19,347 nucleotides of DNA from Pseudomonadota bacterium (GCA_023424095.1 JAFAEG010000032.1:1-19347); one strand, 5' to 3'. Shown: positions 1 to 6,482, counted from the first letter of the stretch. Notes: a model not told the origin generated them from the sequence alone. Made by a program: numbers and translations.

Positions 1-242
1 GGCTGGGCCGGCGCCGCCGGGGCGGTCTGCGTCGTGGGATGCTGCGCGGCCTCGGGCGTGACGCCCGGCTGGGCGGCGGCCGGATTGGCCGGAATCATCG
101 GCCGTTCGGCCGGCGGCGCGGTCGTGGGGGCGACCGGCGGCGTGGTAGCCGGTGCGGTCGGAGCGACGGGATCCTGGGCGGCGGCGGGCACGGCAAAAGC
201 CGACACGGCAGCGGCCGCAAGCAGGGTGCGAGTAAGTTTCAC
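1..242 (-). CDS. Exported Pro/Ala-rich protein, N-terminal part (truncated by window edge)
   Basis: An open minus-strand frame begins with GTG at 242 and runs off the window at position 1, giving 80 residues. A GGAGA ribosome-binding site lies 7 bases upstream. The first residues form a clear Sec signal peptide: charged KLTR, a hydrophobic Leu/Ala/Val core, then a PAAAQD cleavage site near residues 22-23. The mature part seen here is low-complexity, rich in Pro, Ala and Thr, with no recognisable domain; it looks like a flexible periplasmic spacer that would precede a domain outside the window. An ATG at 255 is in another frame and meets a stop after three codons, so GTG is preferred. The function is unknown. 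The signal peptide and start are well supported; the family is not. Confidence 0.7.
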   Translation of the reverse strand, partial: MKLTRTLLAAAAVSAFAVPAAAQDPVAPTAPATTPPVAPTTAPPAERPMIPANPAAAQPGVTPEAAQHPTTQTAPAAPAQ

Positions 243-348
243 GTTATTTCTCCATGACTTACGCCTAAACACGATCACATGGAGAACCAACGTGAGTCCC
301 GCCGAGCCGGTCGCAACCGCTGCGACGTTGCGAGCCGATTCAGGGGTG

Positions 349-377
349 AACCGAATTGATGGAGATCAAATTCGGTT
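349..377. repeat. Perfect 9-bp inverted repeat in the hslU/exported-protein gap
   Basis: AACCGAATT at 349-357 is mirrored by AATTCGGTT at 369-377 across an 11-base spacer. It lies downstream of the hslU stop (458) and about 110 bases upstream of the GTG at 242. No T-run follows on either strand, so it is not a classic intrinsic terminator; it could be an operator or a weak mRNA 3' hairpin. A second, weaker pair, TCGCAAC (311-317) and GTTGCGA (327-333), lies beside it. Confidence 0.4.
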
Positions 378-457
378 GATGGAGGCGGCGCCAGCCCGGC
401 CCAACCCGGCCGCCGTTTGAAGGCCCGATGGGGAGCGGGACGGCACCGAGACCCAGA

Positions 458-1798
458 TCAAAGCACGTATTTGCTGAGGTCGCTGTTGCGCGCAATCACG
501 CTGAGCTGCTGCTCGACATAAGCGGCGTCGACAGTGATCGTCTCGCCGCCGCGATCCTCGGCCTCGAAACTCACCGTTTCGAGCAGTTTCTCCATCACCG
601 TCTGCAGACGGCGGGCGCCGATATTCTCGACCTCGCCGTTCACCTCGGCGGCGATCCGTGCGAGCGCGGCGATGCCTTCTGGGGTGAAATTCACCTCGAC
701 ACCCTCGGTCTTCAGCAAGGCGCGATATTGCTCGGTCAGGCTGGCGCGCGTGTCGGACAGGATGCGGACGAAATCCGCCTCGGTCAGCGCCTTCAGCTCG
801 ACCCGGATCGGCAGGCGGCCCTGCAATTCCGGCAACAGGTCGCTCGGCTTGGCGGTGTGGAAGGCGCCGCTGGCGATGAAGAGGATATGGTCCGTCTTCA
901 TCGGGCCATATTTGGTCGAAACCGTCGTGCCTTCGATCAACGGCAGCAGATCGCGCTGCACGCCTTCGCGGCTGACGCTGCCGCCGCGCACGTCGCTGAC
1001 CGCGATCTTGTCGATCTCGTCCAGGAAGACGATGCCATTGGCCTCGGCATCCTTCAGCGCGACGCGGTTCACATCGTCCATGTCGAGGCGCTTGTCGCTT
1101 TCCTCCTCGACCAGTTTGGCGAGCGCTTCCTTGACCTTCAGCTTGCGCTTCTTCTTCGGCGGGCCGCCCATCGCCTTGCCGAGCATGTCGGAGAGGTTGA
1201 TCATGCCGACCTGGCCGCCCATGCCGGGAATCTCGAACGGCGTGTTCGGCGTGTCGGCGACTTCGACCTCGACCTCGCGCTCGTCGAGATGGCCTTCGCG
1301 GCCCATGCGGCGGAAGCTTTCGCGCGTCGCTTCGCTCGCTTCCTTGCCGGTCAGCGCGTCGAGCAGGCGCTCCACCGCCGCTTCCTCGGCAGCATCCTTC
1401 ACCGCGAGCCGGCGGCGCTCGCGCTCCAGCCGCACGGCTTCCTCGGCCAGATCGCGGGCGATCTGCTCGACGTCGCGGCCGACATAGCCGACCTCGGTGA
1501 ACTTGGTCGCCTCGACCTTCACGAACGGCGCATCGGCCAATTTGGCCAGGCGGCGCGAAATCTCGGTTTTGCCGCAGCCCGTCGGCCCGATCATCAGGAT
1601 GTTCTTCGGCGTCACCTCGTCGCGCAGCCCGTCCGGCAGCTGCTGCCGGCGCCAGCGATTGCGCAACGCGACCGCGACGGCGCGCTTGGCATCGTCCTGG
1701 CCGATAATGTGCGCATCCAGTGCGGCGACCACCGCCTTGGGGGTCAATGCGTCGTTGCGGGAAGAGGTGAGAGCCTTCGCGGCGAGCGTTTCTGCCAT
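458..1798 (-). CDS. hslU: ATP-dependent protease ATPase subunit HslU (ClpY)
   Basis: HslU is the AAA+ unfoldase that feeds substrates to the HslV peptidase in the cytoplasm. The 446-residue product has Walker A GPTGCGKT (about residues 71-78), the pore-loop GYVG (104-107), a charged I-domain (about 115-250) with a KKKRK patch, Walker B IVFLDE (256-261) and a C-terminal sensor region with GARRL. It ends in DLSKYVL, the tail that docks into HslV to activate it. The ATG at 1798 is chosen because longer in-frame starts overlap the upstream flavoprotein gene; it gives a slightly longer N-terminus than is usual for the family. No strong Shine-Dalgarno is visible, and the initiation region lies in a perfect hairpin (separate entry). 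It is the last gene of hslV-flavoprotein-hslU, 34 bases after the flavoprotein stop. Confidence 0.96.
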   Translation of the reverse strand: MAETLAAKALTSSRNDALTPKAVVAALDAHIIGQDDAKRAVAVALRNRWRRQQLPDGLRDEVTPKNILMIGPTGCGKTEISRRLAKLADAPFVKVEATKFTEVGYVGRDVEQIARDLAEEAVRLERERRRLAVKDAAEEAAVERLLDALTGKEASEATRESFRRMGREGHLDEREVEVEVADTPNTPFEIPGMGGQVGMINLSDMLGKAMGGPPKKKRKLKVKEALAKLVEEESDKRLDMDDVNRVALKDAEANGIVFLDEIDKIAVSDVRGGSVSREGVQRDLLPLIEGTTVSTKYGPMKTDHILFIASGAFHTAKPSDLLPELQGRLPIRVELKALTEADFVRILSDTRASLTEQYRALLKTEGVEVNFTPEGIAALARIAAEVNGEVENIGARRLQTVMEKLLETVSFEAEDRGGETITVDAAYVEQQLSVIARNSDLSKYVL

Positions 1799-1799
1799 A

Positions 1800-1823
1800 T
1801 CATCCGCTACATGTGGCGGATGA
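1800..1823 (-). promoter_or_regulatory. Hairpin over the hslU translation-initiation region (candidate RNA thermometer)
   Basis: On the minus strand TCATCCGC (1823-1816) and GCGGATGA (1807-1800) form an 8-bp perfect stem around an 8-base loop, ending one base before the hslU ATG. The only Shine-Dalgarno-like bases, GCGGA, are inside the 3' arm. The hairpin fills most of the 34-base gap after the flavoprotein stop. No T-run follows, so it is not an intrinsic terminator. Control of a heat-shock gene by melting of this stem is an inference. Confidence 0.45.
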
Positions 1824-1832
1824 CCCCGGCGT

Positions 1833-2936
1833 TCAAGCGCAGCGCCAGCCTGCCATGATCCGCTGGTGGTCCGCGATGATGCGGGCGATGTCGTCGGGCT
1901 GTGGCGTCGCATCCCATTCGCCGCGTTCGAACGTGCCGCCGATCAGGATGCCGTCGGCGCGGGGGAACATGTAGCCGGCCTGGCCGGTGAAGGCGTAGCG
2001 CACCTCCGGCTGCGGCAGCAGGATGGCGAGTTGGCCGCGGACCGGCACCAGCGCATCGTCGCCGAACAGATCGCGCGCGCCCAGGCCGGTGCAGTTGAAG
2101 ACGAGGCTTTCGGGCAGAGCGGCGATGTCGGCGGGGGTCGCGAAGGAGCGGATGCGGATCGCGCCGCCCGAGCCTTCCACGTCGCGGGTGAGCTGGCGCA
2201 GGAAGCGGCCGGTTTCGACATACATGGTCTCGAACCGGAAGATGCGGTCGCGGGCGAAGGAATGCTCTGTCGGCCCCAGGATGCGGCCGCCCGGATGATA
2301 AGCGGCGAGCGGCGAGGCTTCCTCGTCGCCATCGACCTCCGCATCGACATAGGTCGGCAGCCAGCGCACGCCATAATCGTCGCCGACCATGATCTGGAAG
2401 CGCCGCCAGCTATAAGCGAGCGCGGCGGCGAACTGGACGCGCCATTCGGGCGTCACTTCGCTGTCGCGATAATGGCCGAACGGGCTCCACTGCCCGCCGG
2501 CGATGTTGGAGGTCGTGTCGGGCGGCAGCGCCTTGGTGTAGATGGTGACCGGAAAGCCGGCCTCCTGCACCAGCCGCGCGGTGGTGAGCCCCATGATCCC
2601 AGCGCCGATCACCGCGACCGGCCCTTGATGGCCGCGCAGGCCGATGTCGGCGGCCAGCCGTGACGTGCCCCAGCTCAAGGTGATGCCCGCGCCGCCATGG
2701 CCATAATTGTGGACGATCCGCTTGGCGTCCAATGGCTCCTCGCGGACGACGAAACCGGCGGCGCGATAGGGGCGCAGGCCCGCTACGGCGCGGATCAGGC
2801 GGGAGGGGCGGACATCGACCTTGGGCAGGCAGATGCCGGCGGGCGCGGGGGTGATCGCGACCCGATCCGGCCGCGCCGCGCAGGCGGGCAAAGCGAGCGT
2901 CGCCGCTGCGGTTCCAATGAAGGCGCGCCGGTCCAT
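1833..2936 (-). CDS. D-amino-acid-oxidase-like FAD flavoprotein with Tat/lipoprotein signal, permuted motif order
   Basis: This 367-residue protein begins MDRRAFIG, a twin-arginine motif, followed by a hydrophobic stretch and an LPAC lipobox-like end (Cys19), so export as a folded, possibly lipid-anchored flavoprotein is likely. Blocks typical of the DAO family are clear: GLRP (about 53-56, its Arg aligning with the carboxylate-binding Arg of D-amino acid oxidase), HNYGHGG (76-82), the FAD-binding GAGIMG (111-116), TTSNIAGGQW (141-150), FNCTGLGA, VRGQ and GGTFERGEW near the C-terminus. In classical DAO the GLRP and HNYGHGG blocks are at the C-terminus; here they precede the Rossmann motif, as in a circular permutation. 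The expected role is FAD-dependent oxidative deamination of an amino acid or related amine; the substrate is unknown. The ATG at 2936 follows a G-rich ribosome-binding site. The gene sits between hslV and hslU in the same direction. Confidence 0.85.
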   Translation of the reverse strand: MDRRAFIGTAAATLALPACAARPDRVAITPAPAGICLPKVDVRPSRLIRAVAGLRPYRAAGFVVREEPLDAKRIVHNYGHGGAGITLSWGTSRLAADIGLRGHQGPVAVIGAGIMGLTTARLVQEAGFPVTIYTKALPPDTTSNIAGGQWSPFGHYRDSEVTPEWRVQFAAALAYSWRRFQIMVGDDYGVRWLPTYVDAEVDGDEEASPLAAYHPGGRILGPTEHSFARDRIFRFETMYVETGRFLRQLTRDVEGSGGAIRIRSFATPADIAALPESLVFNCTGLGARDLFGDDALVPVRGQLAILLPQPEVRYAFTGQAGYMFPRADGILIGGTFERGEWDATPQPDDIARIIADHQRIMAGWRCA

Positions 2937-2954
2937 ACGCCCCCGTAACCATTC

Positions 2955-3025
2955 CCGTCATTCCCGCGAAAGCCGGAATCGCGCTCATTCAGCCAAACCG
3001 ACCCGCGCTTTCGCCGGGATGACGG
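2955..3025. repeat. REP-like inverted pair between hslV and the flavoprotein gene
   Basis: Two 19-base arms, 2955-2973 and 3007-3025, are inverted copies matching at 17 of 19 positions, with cores TCATTCCCGCGAAAGC and GCTTTCGCCGGGATGA. The left unit is itself a small hairpin with a GAAA loop (ATTCC against GGAAT). This resembles the short palindromic repeat dispersed in many sphingomonad genomes. Lying downstream of hslV, it could stabilise the hslV mRNA 3' end or reduce read-through into the flavoprotein gene and hslU. Confidence 0.75.
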
Positions 3026-3034
3026 AAAAGAGCG

Positions 3035-3583
3035 TCAGGCTGCGGCGTTCTCGACCACTTCGACCGTCAGCTGGTCGTTCGTATAGACGCAGATGTCGGC
3101 CGCGATCTTCATCGCCTTGCGCGCGATCGTCTCGGCTTCGTCCTCATAGTCGAAGATCGCGGTGGCGGCGGCGAGCGCGAAATTCCCGCCCGAGCCGATC
3201 GCCGCGACGCCGGCCGCGGGCTCCAGCACGTCGCCATTGCCGGTCAGGATGAGCGTCACGTCCTTGTCGGCGACGATCATCATCGCCTCGAGGTTGCGCA
3301 GATATTTGTCGGTCCGCCAGTCCTTGGCCAGTTCGACCGCGGCCCGCATCAATTGGCCATGATGCTGCTCCAGCTTGCGCTCCAGTCGCTCGAACAAGGT
3401 GAAGGCATCGGCGGTCGCGCCGGCGAAGCCCGCAATTACCTTGCCGTCCGCACCCAGCCGGCGGACCTTGCGCGCGTTCGGCTTGATCACCGTCGACTGC
3501 AGCGAGACCTGTCCGTCGCCCGCAATCACCGCTTTGCCATTCTTGCGCACGCCGATGATCGTCGTGCCGTGCCAGCTTTCCAT
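3035..3583 (-). CDS. hslV: ATP-dependent protease peptidase subunit HslV (ClpQ)
   Basis: HslV is the threonine-protease core of the HslVU complex, forming a double hexameric chamber capped by HslU. The 182-residue product starts MESWHGTTIIGVRK. The catalytic threonine is predicted to be Thr7, exposed after removal of a six-residue propeptide; this extended start is common in alphaproteobacteria, unlike the MTTI start in E. coli. GDGQVSLQ and GFAGATADAFTLFERLE are family blocks, and the IGSGGNFA segment is typical of the beta-type proteasome fold. Length is normal. The gene is transcribed away from the DUF2339 gene, with a candidate promoter at 3612-3640. It heads the run hslV-flavoprotein-hslU but is separated from the next gene by about 100 bases carrying a REP-like inverted pair. 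Confidence 0.97.
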   Translation of the reverse strand: MESWHGTTIIGVRKNGKAVIAGDGQVSLQSTVIKPNARKVRRLGADGKVIAGFAGATADAFTLFERLERKLEQHHGQLMRAAVELAKDWRTDKYLRNLEAMMIVADKDVTLILTGNGDVLEPAAGVAAIGSGGNFALAAATAIFDYEDEAETIARKAMKIAADICVYTNDQLTVEVVENAAA

Positions 3584-3611
3584 TGGACCCTATCTCCCGG
3601 TTTCGCATTCT

Positions 3612-3640
3612 ACGTAGGTGAGGACCGGCCTGCTTTCCAA
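3612..3640 (-). promoter_or_regulatory. Candidate hslV promoter
   Basis: On the minus strand TTGGAA (3640-3635) and CTACGT (3617-3612) are separated by 17 bases and lie about 30 bases upstream of the hslV ATG. The spacing fits a sigma70- or RpoH-type promoter, and heat-shock control of hslVU is expected from the family, but neither hexamer matches a consensus closely. Confidence 0.3.
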
Positions 3641-3675
3641 TGACACTCGCGTGTGGCGCGGCTAAGGTCCCGATA

Positions 3676-5379
3676 GTGACGGATTTTCTCCTCGCTTTGG
3701 TGCTGGTCGGGCTCGCCGCTTTCTTCGCGGTGGCGATGCGCTTGCAGGTCGGCCTGCGGCGGCTCGAGGAAAGGCTGGATGCGGCCGGGATCGCCCGCCC
3801 GCGCAGGGCAGGCGAGACGGAGGGCGCCGAACCCGCGCCGGAGCCCGCCTCTTTCGCCAATTTCTTCGAAAATCTGGTCGGCGGGCGGCTGCTCATCTGG
3901 GTCGGCGGCGCGGCCTTGTTCGTCGCGGCGATTTTCCTGATCAATTATTCGATCGAAATCGGCCTGATCACGCCGGAAATGCGGATGATCGCGGCGGCTT
4001 TGTTCGGCTTCGCCTTGCTGGCCGGCGGCGAACTGGCGCTGCGTTCGCCCGCGCTCGGCGGCGATGTGCGGGTGTCGCAAGCCCTCGTCGGGGCCGGCCT
4101 CGCCACCCTCTACGCCACCACCTACGGCTCTTACTGGCTCTATGGCTTCTTCGGGATCAACACCGCGTCGCTGCTGATGCTGGCGATCACGGTCGCGGCG
4201 CTGGGCCTGTCCTTCCGGCACGGCGTCGGCACGGCGGCGCTCGGCCTGATCGGCGGCTTCCTGACCCCGGCGCTGGTCGGCGAACCCGACACCGGCGCCC
4301 TGGCCCTGCTCGCTTATCTTGCACTGCTGAACATCGCCGTCTTCTACATTGCCTGGCGGCGCGGCTGGGGCTGGCTGGCGGGCGTCGCGGTGCTGGCGAG
4401 CCTCGCCTGGACCGCTTATTTCGTCTTTCAGCCCGATCCGGGCGACGCGATCGCAGCCGGCTGGTTCGCCGTCGGCCTCGGCATCATCGCCGGGCTGCTG
4501 CGGCCGGCGGGCACTTCGCTCACCTGGATCCAGCCCGTCGGCATCGCCGCCACCATCGTGATGATCCTCACCGCGCGCGACGATGTCGAAACCTGGGGCT
4601 GGCTCGCTTATGCCGCCATTGCCGTCGGCGCGATCGCGATCACGCGCCTCAAGCAACATGTCCCGGCCTTGCCTTTCTATGTGCTGGTGCTGGGCGTCCT
4701 GCTGATCCCCGTCCGAATCCTGATCCACGACGAGACGGGTGTCGCCTCGGCGGCGGCGGGCATGATCCTGCTGTTCGGTCTCGGCAGCCTGATCATCGCG
4801 ATCGAATGGAAGAGCGGCTTGTGGGCAGCCTTGTCGGCGGTCGGTTTCACCGGGCCGGCTTTGGTGCTGCGCTGGACCTACCCCGACCTGATGACGGCGA
4901 CGAACTGGGGCGTGCTGTTGGCCCTCATCTCGGCCGGTCCGGTCGCCTTGGTGTTCATCCGCCGGCGGCAGACGCGCGACGGCCTTGCGCTCGATTTCCT
5001 CGCCTTGCTGCCGGCGCTCACCGCCGCCTTGCTGCTCGCCTTCGCCGCGGCCGATCTCATCCCGTCCGATGCGCTGTCGATCGCCTGGCTGGTGCTGGCA
5101 ATGCTGATGGTCGGCGCCGGCATGGCGCTGCACAATCTGGCCTTCCGCTTCGCTGGCCTGGCCTTCCTGACCGTCACCGTGATCAAGATGTTCGTGATCG
5201 ACGCCTTCGACCTGGAAGGCGTGGTGCAGATCCTGTCCTTCGCCAGCGGTGGCGCGGCCCTGATCCTGCTCGGCTGGCTCTACGGCAAATTGCTGCGCGG
5301 CGAGCGGCGTGACGATGAAAAGGAAAAGATGGTCGGAGCGACAGGATTCGAACCTGCGACCCCCACACCCCCAGTGTGA
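3676..5379 (+). CDS. DUF2339 multi-pass membrane protein (short form)
   Basis: This protein of about 567 residues is almost wholly hydrophobic, with more than a dozen predicted membrane helices. After an N-terminal helix comes a short charged linker with LRRLEERLD, then the block ENLVGGRLLIWVGGAALF with FLINYSIEIGLI, typical of DUF2339 proteins. The role of the family is unknown; an inner-membrane location is clear. Many members are roughly 800-1000 residues, so this is a compact version. The GTG at 3676 is preferred because TAAGG lies 8 bases upstream and translation then begins directly before the first helix; an in-frame ATG at 3640 lacks a ribosome-binding site. The last 16 codons read through the opposite-strand tRNA-Pro gene and end at a TGA inside it, giving the tail GATGFEPATPTPPV. 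Confidence 0.85.
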   Translation: MTDFLLALVLVGLAAFFAVAMRLQVGLRRLEERLDAAGIARPRRAGETEGAEPAPEPASFANFFENLVGGRLLIWVGGAALFVAAIFLINYSIEIGLITPEMRMIAAALFGFALLAGGELALRSPALGGDVRVSQALVGAGLATLYATTYGSYWLYGFFGINTASLLMLAITVAALGLSFRHGVGTAALGLIGGFLTPALVGEPDTGALALLAYLALLNIAVFYIAWRRGWGWLAGVAVLASLAWTAYFVFQPDPGDAIAAGWFAVGLGIIAGLLRPAGTSLTWIQPVGIAATIVMILTARDDVETWGWLAYAAIAVGAIAITRLKQHVPALPFYVLVLGVLLIPVRILIHDETGVASAAAGMILLFGLGSLIIAIEWKSGLWAALSAVGFTGPALVLRWTYPDLMTATNWGVLLALISAGPVALVFIRRRQTRDGLALDFLALLPALTAALLLAFAAADLIPSDALSIAWLVLAMLMVGAGMALHNLAFRFAGLAFLTVTVIKMFVIDAFDLEGVVQILSFASGGAALILLGWLYGKLLRGERRDDEKEKMVGATGFEPATPTPPV

Positions 5380-5406
5380 TGCGCTACCAGGCTGCGCTAC
5401 GCTCCG
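5330..5406 (-). tRNA. tRNA-Pro (anticodon GGG)
   Basis: The minus strand folds into a full cloverleaf of 77 bases: acceptor CGGAGCG pairing with CGCTCCG, D arm GCGC-AGCCTGGTA-GCGC, anticodon loop CTGGGGG (anticodon GGG), T arm GCAGG-TTCGAAT-CCTGT, discriminator A and an encoded CCA. The acceptor start C with the AGCCTGGTA D-loop is typical of bacterial tRNA-Pro. The first anticodon-stem pair is a T-G wobble. It decodes CCC and CCU. Its 3' 50 bases overlap the coding end of the DUF2339 gene on the other strand. Downstream on its own strand is a T-rich run, TCTTTTCCTTTTC, inside that gene, which may help end transcription. Confidence 0.97.
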
Positions 5407-5418
5407 ACCGAAGCGGCG

Positions 5419-5447
5419 CATCTAGGGCCGCCTTTCCGGGAAGGCAA
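5419..5447 (-). promoter_or_regulatory. Candidate promoter of tRNA-Pro
   Basis: On the minus strand TTGCCT (5447-5442) and TAGATG (5424-5419) are spaced 17 bases apart, placing a start site about 6 bases before the mature tRNA 5' end at 5406. Position and spacing fit a sigma70 promoter with a short leader. Confidence 0.5.
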
Positions 5448-5482
5448 GGCAAGCGCTTGACGAAGTCTGCGCGCCGCCAATA

Positions 5483-5497
5483 GTTGCATATTGCAAC
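5483..5497. promoter_or_regulatory. Palindromic candidate operator upstream of the thioesterase gene
   Basis: GTTGCA-TAT-TGCAAC is a perfect 6-bp inverted repeat with a 3-base centre, ending 16 bases before the ATG at 5514 and just ahead of its GGAG site. The symmetry is typical of sites for dimeric repressors; no candidate regulator gene lies nearby. Confidence 0.35.
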
Positions 5498-5513
5498 CAA
5501 GCGGAGCGCGGTC

Positions 5514-5987
5514 ATGGCGGACGACATCCAATTCGGGCTCGCGTCGCGCGACTTGTTCGAGACTCTGAGCGGCATCGAATTGCTCCGCGCGATGGTGCGG
5601 CAGGAGGTTCCCGCGCCGCCAATCTCCAAGGCGATGGGCATTTTGCTGACCGAGATCGAGCCGGGGCGGGTGGTGTTCGAAGGGCGGCCGGGGCCGCACC
5701 TGTTCAACCCGCTCGGCTCCATTCACGGCGGCTTCGCTCTGACCCTGATCGACAGCGCCGCCGGCTGCGCGGTGCACACCGAACTGGACGCTGGAATCGG
5801 CTATACGACGGTGGAGACCAAGGCGAATTTCGTTCGGCCGGTGCCGTCCGAAGGCATTGTCCGCTGCGAGGGCAGGGTGGTCAGCCGCGGCCGCCAGATC
5901 GCCACTGCCGAGGCCTTCCTGCGCGACGAGCGCGGCAAATTGCTCTCCCACGGCACCTCGACCCTGATCATTCTCGGCAAGCGCTGA
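5514..5987 (+). CDS. PaaI-type hot-dog fold thioesterase
   Basis: A 157-residue protein with the hot-dog thioesterase signature HGGFALTLIDSAAGCA (about residues 71-86), in which His-Gly-Gly and the following Asp (near 80) are typical of the PaaI/YdiI-like acyl-CoA thioesterase family. Such enzymes hydrolyse acyl-CoA, often aromatic acyl-CoA, in the cytoplasm; the substrate cannot be told from sequence. Other family blocks are VETKANFVRPVP and GRVVSRGRQIATAEA. The ATG at 5514 has GGAG 7 bases upstream and is preferred over a TTG at 5484, which lies inside the palindrome. The downstream gene is convergent (14-base region between stops), so this is a single-gene transcript. Confidence 0.88.
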   Translation: MADDIQFGLASRDLFETLSGIELLRAMVRQEVPAPPISKAMGILLTEIEPGRVVFEGRPGPHLFNPLGSIHGGFALTLIDSAAGCAVHTELDAGIGYTTVETKANFVRPVPSEGIVRCEGRVVSRGRQIATAEAFLRDERGKLLSHGTSTLIILGKR

Positions 5988-6000
5988 GGCGCTTCGCTCT

Positions 6001-6300
6001 TCAGCCCATCAGGGTCTTGATGAAGCGGCCCTGAAAGGCGTCCACCGTCAACAGCGGGATGTCGGCGCCGGCGAGGATGTGCACCAGCGGGCCGAGCTCG
6101 GCCAGATGTGCGTCGAGCGCCGCTAAGTCGCGCCAGGACTGAATGACGTGCAGCAGGTTCGGGTCGCCCATGTCGGCGGCGTAAGCGAAGGACAGGCAGC
6201 CGTCGCGCTGCCGCACCTGGGCGATCCAGGCGTTGAGCGGTGCACGGAGGCGTTCCAGCTCGCCATCTCCCAGGCGCGCCTCGCCCTTGACGATGATCAT
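6001..6300 (-). CDS. ABM-domain (antibiotic biosynthesis monooxygenase-like) protein
   Basis: A 99-residue protein with the pattern of the small dimeric alpha/beta-barrel ABM family: a start MIIVKGEARL (first strand), a helix with DGELERLRAPLNAWI, RDGCLSFAYAAD, then LHVIQSWRDLAALDAHL and a C-terminal strand VDAFQGRFIKTLMG. Members range from quinone or polyketide-anthrone monooxygenases to heme-degrading enzymes and proteins of unknown role; the name does not imply antibiotic synthesis here. GGGAG lies 8 bases before the ATG at 6300. It is convergent with the thioesterase and divergent from yajC. Confidence 0.8.
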   Translation of the reverse strand: MIIVKGEARLGDGELERLRAPLNAWIAQVRQRDGCLSFAYAADMGDPNLLHVIQSWRDLAALDAHLAELGPLVHILAGADIPLLTVDAFQGRFIKTLMG

Positions 6301-6448
6301 GCGTCAGTCTCCCACAGTGACTGGCCACGCACTCGACCCCGGCACCGATCGGCAAACCAATGGTGAATCGGGATCGCGGCCATAGAAACAGACCGGGATT
6401 TTCGGGGCAAGCTGAATCGGCCTGTCGCGATTTGGCACCGGCCTCTCC

Positions 6449-6482
6449 TTGCCTTGGCAAGCGGCGCACCCCATGATAACCG
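6449..6482 (+). promoter_or_regulatory. Weak candidate promoter for the yajC-secDF operon
   Basis: TTGGCA at 6454-6459 and TAACCG at 6477-6482 are 17 bases apart in the 246-base divergent gap before yajC. The first hexamer lies in a small palindrome, CTTGCC-TT-GGCAAG (6449-6462). The second hexamer is a poor match, so this is tentative; nothing else distinct was seen in this gap. Confidence 0.25.

Noticed and set aside
34..420. A 128-residue plus-strand frame at the window start
   Set aside because: The minus strand here encodes a clear signal peptide with a proper ribosome-binding site; the plus frame is an Ala/Gly-rich shadow.
428..1858. A 476-residue plus-strand open frame opposite hslU
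   Set aside because: Antisense to a gene with complete AAA+ motifs; composition is His/Arg/Leu/Ala-rich without recognisable features.
5330..5406. tRNA gene as an attachment site of an integrated element
   Set aside because: No integrase gene, no repeated tRNA 3' end and no shift in gene content nearby; both sides are ordinary core genes.
3610..5421. A 603-residue minus-strand open frame opposite the DUF2339 gene
   Set aside because: It is longer than the true gene but is very rich in Gln, Arg, Asp and Gly with no domain, and its first residues translate the sense strand of tRNA-Pro. The opposite frame gives a coherent multi-helix membrane protein. It is a GC-rich antisense shadow.
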